Shown here: in pieces, positions 22,977 to 34,900 of the stretch
How the letters are laid out: each line of letters starts with the position of its first letter
Numbering within the stretch: position 1 is the first letter of the stretch
Assembly: GCA_004794785.1 (NCBI GenBank)
Contig: SJOL01001309.1
Coordinates: forward strand, 1 to 64,000
Source: Opisthorchis felineus
Taxonomy: Eukaryota; Platyhelminthes; Trematoda; Opisthorchiida; Opisthorchiidae
Length of the DNA: 64,000 nucleotides
Direction: 5' to 3'
Notes under the pieces: model-generated
Seen by the model: the letters and a program-made list of their open reading frames with translations, nothing else
Told to the model about the DNA's origin: nothing
The model's database searches: none
Made by a program: the position numbers and the translations under genes

Positions 22977-25900
22977 ATGACCATTGCGGAATCCAGTCGG
23001 TCGATGGAAGAACTATTTGACTTATTTTGCACTTCCAACTCGTTTTCAAGCATTCTACAGCATTTCAGTCAACTATGTGCTGTCACATTGAGAGCCTCGA
23101 CCGCCAAACATCCGTGGAATGTGTATCGCGAGTTGAGGGCCAGCCTTAAATCCTACTGGAAAGCTGCCGCATTGTTCGAGAAACTTGACAAGCGGGTCCA
23201 ATGTGCGGAGTACATGCAACAAACCGCTTGCAGTGGAGTGAATGTAAGTTTTCTATGTTGTTTGGTATGATGGTAGTAAGATTATGCTATACCTCCGTGA
23301 CGATCACAACTTTGAAAATAACTTCTCACGGTAGTTGTGACTGTTAGTCTTTGTTTCACGCATGTTCATGTTTGTGCTCATGGTTGCGCGTAGCATTTCT
23401 GCGCGCGTGTTGTGCATCTTTGTCATCTATGCCACCCATTTATTATGCACTGCTGAGACTTACGCACTGTGGTAGATAGGTTTTCCCCATACCGGAGTGT
23501 GCATTTTTTTCGAGTTCATGTTCTCTCCCCAGCGAAATATCTTCCGTGAGATTTGGATCCCTCGTCTTTCACAGGACTCGAACGAAATGTCTCTTGTCTT
23601 TCCCGTCTGCTATAGTTTGTGGCGATTGTCTTCGATTTGCGAATGAACCGTATCTGGTAATGTCGGGTTGCGGCAACCCAAACACGCTTATCTGAATTGA
23701 ATTCGGCGCATTATTTGATTCAACCCTTTGTTCGTTCACGTACAGTGTGGACATAGTGGAGTGCAGCTTGTTAAATTCAGCTTTGATTGTACTGGCCAAG
23801 ATAACAGTAAACATGAATATGAGGTACTCGGACTCTAGTTGGCTGTTCACAGATCTCGCCCTCAGCCTGACGTAGATACTGCTAGTTGTCTTTTTCATGT
23901 ATATGAATTCATCAACAAATGCGTATGTGTATTACTCGGGTGTTTTACTTGTGACCCTGAGGTTCATGTGCAACTAGTTACATGAGTATGGCTTACACAC
24001 TGGCTATAGGAATGTGTGCACCATGCTGGGTTCATTTCACGTTTTTTTAGAAAGCAGCACCTACTAGGATTTTCTTTCAAGGCTTTTTATAAATGACCTT
24101 CAGTTTGCGTTCGTTCGTGATCAGACATTCTGAAATTCACCTAACCACACCTAACCAGTTGAGGTATCCTTTATTTCAGGTTATCGTGGTTGGTTGTGGT
24201 CCATGCGGTCTCCGTTGTGCCATTGAATTAGCTCTTCTTGGTGCTCGAGTGGTTATCCTCGAAAAACGTGATAAGTTTTCAAGGCGAGTTTCAACGATGT
24301 TTATTTTTCCCCGTTCCGTAGTTCCTAAGGAAGAAGCTAGACAAGATGAGACAACAGTTGAATCTCTGTAGACCATTAGGCTAACAATTTACTCCGGACC
24401 TTATTCCCTAGACATGTTTGTTCAGATGTGTGCGTTCAGCCTATATTCTTCGAGTTTATACTGAAAGATATTTAAGGGCATCCAGATATTCACAGTTTGT
24501 AGTGTACCAAATAAATTGATGTAACTCCGATTCCAGTTATTTGGGTTTTAGACATTAGTGAACTGGAATCTGCATATTCAGTTCCCAAATCTTTGCACCA
24601 AACTCTCCAACTGCTACACAGTCGGTTGGGTTTATTTCATAATGCCTTAGCTGACCCTTATTTCTTTGGTCTATTCATTAAACTCTATTCCCGATATAGA
24701 GTGGATAATCGACCAACTTTCAAGTCGGGTGGTGAGCGTTAGGCTTGAGGCCTCTGATCTGGACCTCATTATTAAGTCAATGTTAAATCTTTAAAGTGTC
24801 AATAGATAGCCCGATTCGGTGAGAAATTTAGCGGTTCTTTGTGAGGTCTACTTCAGCTACCTGCAGCTTGTTAGTTCTGCTGATGGATAACTTGGTAAAT
24901 TCTCATGTACTTTGCAAACGAAATTTGCATCCATGCTTGTCTGTCGCTTTATTTAACCCCATTCAGTACACTTAAGGCCATATGGCATTTTCACAGCTAC
25001 ACATGACGATACCTTATCCAGGTCATCCCTATAAAACTGCACACAGCCAGACATAACATTGTGTAGTGTTATCGAACCCTAAAGTTTTGATCGCTAGAAC
25101 CAGACATCACACAGTAACATTTAACGGGCAAAACACATGCAGCTCTAAGGTGTCATGTCTGGTGTCAGGATTATATGCAAAACCAAATTTGTTTGCAGAT
25201 GAGAGGACTATATGCTGTTTATGTCGAATCCAGTTGTTTGCTAAGTTGATCGATGCTCCGCCAGTCTGTCCGAATAATTCTCATCTGTTTCACCTACTAC
25301 TTGTCAGCCGTAGATTTTTGAGGTTTAATATGGTAACTTACGAGCCGGACACCTTACTCCGTCATCAACCAAGGTGCTGCCAGGCTGTCTCCATCATTCT
25401 CCTTGATGCCAACACTCATTGCTCTCCTTTCACTTATCGGAATGCAGAAACAATGTCCTTCACCTTTGGCCTTACTTGATTGATGATCTGCGTGCCCTCG
25501 GTGCGAAGACATTTTTCGGGAAATTTTGCGCCGGTTCCATCGATCATATCAGTAAGTTGCTGTGATGTTTGTGTAACCCCACAACAAAGAAACATACACT
25601 CGTGCACAAGCAAATACAGTGTGGTGCGTTTGTGTACTAAGTTGTTGTATGTTACACACACGACCGTAACTATATCCTACTCACTGTATCACCAGCCCTT
25701 AGCAACCTTGTAGATAACGTGTCCTTTACAGAGTCAAGCGTATGCACCAACGCGTTTGGGTGTGATGTATTGTCCTGACGAAAACTCACGTTTTCAATCA
25801 TGGTACTCTATTTCGTCGATATATCTTGCACTCTCGAGTTGTCCGGCATTTGGAGTGCCACACACATACCCACGATAGAATCACACGGCGGATCAGCATA

Positions 25901-28900
25901 GTTTGTCAATAACTGAGGGAACAGTCAGTGGACCAAGCGCTAGGTACTTTAATTGTCCCACCAGCACTCTCAGTTGACTTTTCTGGGGTTGTACCGAGGC
26001 CAGGGTACTGTAACTGGATAATGATCGAAACTTGTGCCATTGGCCTGAGAGTCGTGCTGACCATTGCTAAGATTTTGGGCGCACACCAGAAGAACAGAAA
26101 GCTCGAAAATCGTGTTCTCCCTTGAGCGTGAACACATTTTGGGCCTAACCAACCTTTCCGATGAGACAATCTATGGATATCGAACGTGGCTGCTCCTGCT
26201 GGAACGGTTGAACTTTATCGCATGACTCCTTTGCTTGCTTAAGGAAAACCCGGTTGTCCATTGGTATCCCATCAGGGTATGCTGGAAGTTTTCAGCCTGA
26301 GCGGATTACACAATCCAGTGCTCTCTTACCAGGGTAATCCCACACGAGTAATTTGTATGCTACCCGAATACGAACCACAAAAGTTCCTTTGGGAACAGTG
26401 TATCTGAATGTTGCAACCAAACATCTGCAATTATTGTGATACGCCTCGATTTATCGTGGTTGCTTCTAGCTGCATTGCCTCTAATCCATACTGACAGTTT
26501 CTGTTGTGTTCCACAATGCTGCTACGGTCAAATCAGGTTACGTCCAGAGAAACTCATCTGTGTCGCGGGATAACGTAATGGTAGGGTCAGTGGCACTAGT
26601 TATGGCCCCCTAATGGTCGATCAGTAAGTCGAAAACAAGCAATGTTGATAGATTAATGTTTTTTTTTGCTAGGGAACATGGAAGCTTCCCGTTCGTAGTT
26701 ACGGGGGATGTTCCCCAGAAAAAGCGTTCCTCTGACAGAAACTTATTTGAAGGATATTTTGGATAAAAGTCAAGCGTAGCCATCGGACGTTGACATTCCA
26801 AGATCGGTTCATGCTTTTAGTTTCATCGAATTTCCGGCAGCCGTCACAAATTGATGAATATCTCAAGCACAAGGACGGAACCCCACAAGTGCTTATCGAA
26901 TACCGGCCTCTCCTGTTTTCACAGACCCAAATATTGAGTTTTTTCGTCGTCCCTACTTATTTTCCTTGTTATGGATGAACCAATCTATCCTAGCTCGAAC
27001 TATCGGAACCTTGGTGCACATTTCTTGGCTTAATAACTGACCAGCTGATAGTTGAATTTGGTGGCAATAAGAACGAGCTAGGCGTTCGAGGCCCTGCAGT
27101 GCTCTTCAGTACTATGAACAACGGTCGGTGCCCAACGGTTTTGAAATAAATCTTTAGTTCCAAATGTTGACCGTCAAAGCCAAATTGGTATGCACATGAG
27201 TGTATTTCGCTAGCTGATCGAAGTATGTTTGGATGGAGTTACAACACTCAGGTTTCTTTGTGCAGGAAGCATCACTTCCAACGCAAAACTTAGATTCTGA
27301 GGCTGTCTGGCGTGATATTGCAGACATTCCTGTGTGTTGCCTGTCTAGTTCAATTATCTCATTTGACCTTTGCTTTTAAACGTTCTGTCTATCTGTCAAG
27401 AGTGTATGGTAAATCGTAGACGCGAGTAAAATCCGTTCGTCTGATCAACTGGCTTCTCTGACCTCATTGTTTTCACGTCCTTCTCGTCCTCTGTGAATGG
27501 AAGTGGAACTATCAACCTACCTAGAGTCCTTATAGCTGTTAAACTAAACTGAACTGAACAGTACCAATTTACGGGTGACATGGTTCACCGTTCAGTCGTC
27601 AGCCGGGGTATCAAAGCAGTTGTAGAAATAACGAACGGGAGGTCGCTTAATTTTCCTCTGACTTGTGTGTGCTTTGGTTCCTCCAGTTCGTAAAAGTTAA
27701 CGTAATAATGCAGCCCTACAAATAATGGAAGTTGATGTAAGCCGTCTAGTGTTGTTATTACATTAGCGTAACAGTGTCACCGTTTTTGCTACTGCTCACT
27801 GTTCAGTCTATTTATCACTACTTGAAATCCTAAGGTTAATTTGTTTGCTTGCTCGTATAGATGTTTCTTAAAAGTGNNNNNNNNNNNNNNNNNNNNNNNN
27901 NNNNNNNNNNNNNNNNNNNNNNNNNNNNNNNNNNNNNNNNNNNNNNNNNNNNNNNNNNNNNNNNNNNNNNNNNNNNNNNNNNNNNNNNNNNNNNNNNNNN
28001 NNNNNNNNNNNNNNNNNNNNNNNNNNNNNNNNNNNNNNNNNNNNNNNNNNNNNNNNNNNNNNNNNNNNNNNNNNNNNNNNNNNNNNNNNNNNNNNNNNNN
28101 NNNNNNNNNNNNNNNNNNNNNNNNNNNNNNNNNNNNNNNNNNNNNNNNNNNNNNNNNNNNNNNNNNNNNNNNNNNNNNNNNNNNNNNNNNNNNNNNNNNN
28201 NNNNNNNNNNNNNNNNNNNNNNNNNNNNNNNNNNNNNNNNNNNNNNNNNNNNNNNNNNNNNNNNNNNNNNNNNNNNNNNNNNNNNNNNNNNNNNNNNNNN
28301 NNNNNNNNNNNNNNNNNNNNNNNNNNNNNNNNNNNNTCTAAGTTTTGGAACCAAAATATTTCAAAAACTGAACGTAGTGTGCTCAGAAAAGTCTCATCCG
28401 TACCTCGTGTAGACTTTTCTTTGTGTAGCCTGGATTCAATGTGCCAGTCAACACTGGCTTACGTAGCATGAACCGCGCGATTAATAAATTAGTGGAGAGT
28501 AAAAGTTCATCACACTGATTATTAGCAGCTCGTAGTTGAACGATACTATCCAGACCCATATTTAAGGGAGCTCGGGTTCGAATTTTCCCCGTGATTCGTG
28601 AGATGTGCTCTGCGGATAATTACGATTTTTTGGCTTTTCATCATAAGTTGACTCAGATTCAAAGCTAAGGTAATATGATTAATGAGTGAAAACATCGAGA
28701 CTACAAAACGGGCTTGGTTGGTTCTCGGAAAGTTTTTCACTTAGCATACCTTTTCTCCTAATTTCAGTCTACTCTACGGTGCTGGTGGGGACGGTGGTTT
28801 AGCAGAGGTGACGGAGAAGAACTTCATTTAAAGTGCTCTTTTTAGTGAATTTTCCTCCCTGGGATTTTTCCACAACAACGCTTACGTTCGGATTCAGATA

Positions 28901-31900
28901 TCTCATTACAAAGGATGCTGAAATCTTAACAGGCAGATTACATGAAGGCTCGATAATTCCTCGCTTGTACACAAATAAGGAATGAGCAAGCCAAAGGGCT
29001 TTTACTAGGGCATACTTACTACACCGAAAACATCAGAGCCATGGATGCATTACACGAAGTCAGTAATTCAATCACTTTGGGAAGCCCTTTTGCTCACTTT
29101 CGTTAACAGCGCGTACCACTAGATGGGTCAGGGTCAAAACACTGTTCTAGTAGACGTGCATGAGTGAGTGAGCGTGGATAAACTGATCAACCGACTGATT
29201 CTTTTGACCGATATGGTAAAAAAAATGAGCGGATTTCTGTAGTTATAGTGATCATGTTCCGATTTATTTCGTTGCTGATGAGATTCAATACACCTATGAG
29301 TCAAGCAAATGGTGAGGCTTTTCGGATTCACCACGAAAATTCCATTTCTCATGAAGATATAAATTCTCCCCCGTTTTGTTGCGTCACTATTCTCCCCCAG
29401 GCATTCGAACTCTTCAGTGTATTTTGCTCAAGGCCGCCTTGCTATTTGGAGTTCAAATTTTCCCCGGTGTAACCTATCATGGTCTTGTAGAACCGACATC
29501 AGGTGAGTTCTATTCCTATTGTGCGTATTCTTTACTTTTCTCTTATCAGTATTGTTCTGAAGGTTGAATGTGAGTACAGTGATAATCGTTATTAGATACG
29601 AAGCAAACGTTCCAAACAGGCCCGTTCTCGGTTTACGTTACACTGTAAGAGATAGGGTGCTCCCAAGAAGTGCCGCCTCGGCTATGCGGACAGTGCACGA
29701 ACCTGGGACTATACTTATTAGTGGTGGTTGCTTTGTTCGCCTAGATGCGTGGTATGATTGCAATAGTTTCGTCACCCTCCAGGTGCCATCTTCCGGGTAT
29801 TGTTGGTAGGCGCGTTTATATAGGATCTATTCACCCAGACTTAGCTCGATTCGGTCAGGGTACAGCTGTCACCGATCGGATGTGTTTCCGTCGTACATTG
29901 CACGTGCTGCTTATCTGATTACTACGAGCTTATTGACTGGGTTTTGTGCAAGGCAGTGGGACACTATGTAGACCTCACTGCAACTCTATTAGGATTGTCT
30001 GCGCAAGATGCTCTAGCGGCAACAAGTCGAAAAAGGACAGAAGCGTGGTTAGAAATGCGCCGGGGATTTCTCCAACAAGAATGCCTCTAGCCAAGCCACA
30101 GAATGTGCTGATTATCTGGGACCACTTTTCCCTCCTCTTTACTGTAAAAAATTTTGCCTGAACGCGTAGTGCAACTGTCGGTCACTCCAAGAGAGTGAAT
30201 AGTCAAGCAAACCAACGTTGAATTCTCCCCTACACCTGCTCATCTATGGATTCTTCGTTTCTGTTATCAGTGGAATTCCGAACGCTGTCTTATTTTCGAT
30301 AGACGAAAGTGTCCGAAAAGGGTACATTGAATAAGTCTCTCGCACCTGTTTCTATTCGAACTGAAATCACCCCTTATTTTTTTATAATATCGATCTATGG
30401 GCGGTATGAACGTCAGAATGAACATCAGCAAATTGTCGGAAGGAAAATATGCCATTGTGTGAAGGTGTGTCAGCGTACGGGGGAACTCAGGCCGCCTTGC
30501 GAAGGGTTCACTTTAGCGGAGCTCGAAACTTGATCTTTGCGAGGAAGGGAGAAAGGCGGTTTAGGAACTGAACATTCATCTTATTTGGTCTTTTTTGTGC
30601 GTTCGTTTTATCACAACAGATTAGCTTAAGGGCTCTTGCTGTGCACATCTGACACAACAGTCCCTTTTAGCGTGTCTCGAGGGAATATACATCACCCATA
30701 AAGGTTGTTCTGCGCAGGACGAACTGGATTAAATGTAGTTCCTTTTAGCAGACACAGTTGAACGCTGTTCTCGGAAAGAGGCTTATGTCGCGTTAAGCGC
30801 CCTTCATTGTAGCAGAAATAACTGAGGGAAGTTGGTCCGTGGGAATGTATAATACGTTTTCATGTACATTCATTATCACGCCTTTGTTGATACGACGTGG
30901 GAGGATTTTCTATATGAATAATGATGAGTTGAACGCGGCAAAGTAACTGGATATAAAGGCAGGCTCCTGTTTCGTCACCATTCTGTTGCAATGGATGAAC
31001 TACTTCAAGCTCCTGGAGCTTGAAGTAGTTCCGGGTGTGAGAGTGTTTCACTGGAACGATAATCGTTGTCTGTTGTTTTGCATTCTACCAACCGAGAGAT
31101 TTATATGGAGGTGGTTTCCATCGAGAATCTACCTCTTTTTTTTCAACGAAAAATTGTAGGAACAGTAAATTAATCGCTTCAAGTGATGGCAGTCTTCGTT
31201 GCCTGAACCTTTCAGCTGAATCAAACGTTCGATCCATTCATCGGGGCACAGCATATTTATCTGACAAACTGGGATTGTGGCCTTCACGGCTATCCTGGTC
31301 TCGCAACTACGGGTTAGAATCTCGGTTCCCGCGAAATTCCAATATAGAGCTGGTTTGTCCTGTCTGTAGTCATTAGAAGTGACCTGCAGCTTCGAAAAAG
31401 TAAGCAGTTTCGATCTCGTTGGGGTGGCTGTTGTAGTAGTGAGCGAAAGACTCATGTAGAGCCGTTGGTTCCCTGGGGCGTGCCAAATACATCACCCAAA
31501 CCAGAGGTTTTACAGCTTCATGAGTTTAAGCATGCATCTTCACATTTGGTCCACTACAGAACTTTCTGTCTCGTTTGTAAGCGTTATTCATGGATTCAGT
31601 TGTCTGTTCATTGAGAAGCCGCAACGCACACACAACGCCACTATTTCTGCTGCTTGGTTTGAAATATCGAATGCACGTTGGTAACCTGGGTATAGAATAT
31701 CATTCACCAACCATACCGTCAGTAGTGTGATGGTGCTGTTCTTTACTAATTGCCAAAAATGATCCTATGTATTACATTGATGATCCGGTTATTTCTACCT
31801 CAGTCATCCTGTCCTGTTGTTAGAAGGTTCAAACATCCATTACCCTGGACGCAACTGCTGAACCTACTATGGGACTAACTCAGTCTGACCTTTCTCTTTA

Positions 31901-34900
31901 TATACCGTACGAGCACATCACACAAATAGCAATGTGCAGAGTCGAAAAACCGACTCGGTTCAAAGCCTAATCTCCCTATCAAACGACCCTCTTTTTAATG
32001 ACTCCCTCCCTGATATGAGCGTTTAGTGGGGAACCTATAGCTATTCCAAAACTTCGTTTGTCTGACTCCTCACTCCTTATCCGATTACATTTAGTCCGAT
32101 TATATCCATTCCTCTGTGTCCTGTGTACGTGAAACTTTTCGCACCAAATCCCGGTTCATCGACTCGATTTACCCACAGTTTGGTCCTTTTTTGTGCTGAC
32201 CGATTTGTTGTTTTTTCGGTGAATTTTTCTGTCTGCGTGATCCGGATAGCGATGGTACAGTGCGGTACCTAAAATTTTAAATTTTCTTATGGAAGTATTA
32301 TCTATATAGACTGCAAATGCGAAGTTTTTACTTCCCATGTGTGAGTTTCCACGTCCTCGTGTCCTACACGTTAATTTTGCTGTCAGATATCCTGAAGACA
32401 GACTGAGGCGAAGGTTTTGTTGAGCCACTACGGTATCATCTGTCATACTTTTATGCATCCGGTAATAGCTGTAGAGGAATGCAATATTAATCCTGTCTGT
32501 ATATTACCGAGATACGGGGCTTCTACTGCCTCTTGAATTATTTACATAGGGGTCCCTTAACTGTGTCTGCGATATGAAATTTCGATCACACCCTAATCCT
32601 CGTGGTACGCTAGATGCGCACAGTTAGTCATTGACTTTTATCTACTGGTAGATAGCGCAGAATAGTAAATTAAAGTAACTTACTTGAACCGTGAGATGAG
32701 TTCAGTTTGCTCTGCAATCCCTACGTTGGTCATCCTGTTCATTTAAACTGACAAACACGGCATCGATGTGTGCGCGTGGGCTTTGGAGATTGCTCAAAAT
32801 TTTATACGTTGCAAAATTACATCAGTAGGCAAGGCGTTAAAGTACTGTACACAGCTTTATTAGCAACCAGACCTGTCAACTCGTTACGCCGTTAGCTTCG
32901 ATACCAGTTTATAGTCAGTATGCCTGTTGGATCACTATGTTGGTGATACATGGTATATCCTGTTTCATATACCCCTTCTACGAAAATCGTTTGTGTACTC
33001 GGGGTCCTGGTGGAAATTTTAAGGCTCCATACGTGTTCGGTGACGTGCTTACATAAAATGCCACATTCTTCAGTTTAAAATCCAGTTCTCAAATAGAAAC
33101 TTCATTCAAACCATAGTTTTTTTTCTAGCTATCTCTTCGGTCCACATGACCTTCAACAGGTCGTATGATTGACAGGCACGTGTTGAGGGTGTGATTCGCT
33201 AGCATCTTTTGTATGTACATGTAATGTTTACGCGATGAATTCGTTGACTGTGGAAAGGACTTTAAAGGACTGTTTGAAATGGTGATCAAGCAATTTCGGT
33301 CCCTAGCGACCAAGATGCTTGTGGATGCCTTTCCTGTCATTGCACGAATTTACTTTTGACAACGTTTTATCGGCCCTAATCGCCGTTCCAGTTGGTTCAG
33401 ACGCTGCCCCAACCGCCACCGGTTGCCGTTCATTCTAGGCGCCCTGGTCAACTGAGCACATTTGTGAGACAGACAATATTCACAGTGGTCTTACTGCAGA
33501 TTGTCTTATTACGCTGCTTAGCTGCAAAGAAATTAAGAGTTTCTGTTTATTGAAAGTAAAAAAAATTGACATGGCCACATTGTGTTCCATTTTCTGAAAC
33601 CACACTACTTCTATTCAGTTACGTAAGCAATTGATAGTACTGTTTGAGAAAACCACTGTAAATGGATATGACAACCGAGCTACACTGGCAGAGTTACCGC
33701 CCTTGAGAGCTCGGTGCATGTGATTTGCCTATCTGAATGCTGGTCGGGGGTTTGAGAGGGACACTTAATCTACTTCTGGTATTGTGTACCACCGCCTATC
33801 AGGACACCATGTGACGGAACGACTGAATGTTTGATTCCCGATATCTTTGCCAGAAAACGCAAACCATTTGTTTATTCTCTTGTATGCTTGACCCGCACAT
33901 TTTTCTACCCAAGGGACCAAGTCGTTTTTTGGGAACTGACATCCCGTAGAGATTAGCCAGAGTAAGTGGAGAGTAATGGGCTGATGTTCAGTCTTTCTTG
34001 TCTTGGCCGTTTTTCGTTTCTTCAATTACATTTCTCATAACAACTGTCTTAGGACATCCCAAACGCGGTTTTCTATGAAGTGTGTTCGCTAGTTTGTCGC
34101 TTTCAGGTTGAATTTGTGTAATTTTCGCACGAACAATCACTTAAATAAACCACTGACTGAAAGCTTTCTCTGACTCACATTTTACAGAGTCATCTACGAT
34201 TGTCAGTGTGGACACACCGACCCGTATATTTCTTGATCCTGGGGATCCAAGAGATACGAAATCGATCCACACAGCACGTCAGCGTTTTCGGAACGGTGAA
34301 TCGACGGAGAAAAGTTCAGCTGAAAATATTCCTATGGGTATCCAAAATGGGCGAGTGGTTCATTCGGGATCCGCTCCAGTCGGATGGCGAGTCCATCTGG
34401 AGCCAGAAGTGAAGGTGTTACAAAACTATGAAATTGACGTACTCATAGGGGCGGACGGAAAACGCAGTTGTCTAGGTGAGAATGTGGTCCATGTTTTCTC
34501 TTCCTTGGAAAGTCGGTCCCCCATAGTTTCGAAGGTAGGCGCCCATCCACCTATTTGACTGTCTTCCGGTGTATTTCCTAAGATTTTCCATGTATCTTCT
34601 GCTCCCACTTTATGGCCTCTGATTGATGTTTGGTGAATTATCAATACAGATTCACCTGGTGTGGAGTGTGGTTGCATATCTTGTTCGGTCATACCATGGG
34701 AACTGAAGTGTTACTCATGTTTATCCGCACAGTTTCAAATAATGTGTCCAGTATGCTTTGGATTAATGTGCCACAGTATTGTATAGAAAAAAATTGTAAG
34801 AAAAGGTATGCATCAAATGTTATAACGTATGTATACAGTGACTGCCGTGAGCTACCTATGTGTGGGTGTCCCTGGTCACTTGTAGTAAAAAGGACAATAG

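Noticed and set aside
26610..26978. Possible DNA transposase relic in the MICAL intron interval
   Set aside because: I looked for mariner-type DDE blocks and terminal inverted repeats and found neither.
27836..28412. Three open frames of 166-183 codons
   Set aside because: They consist almost wholly of unknown bases from the N gap.
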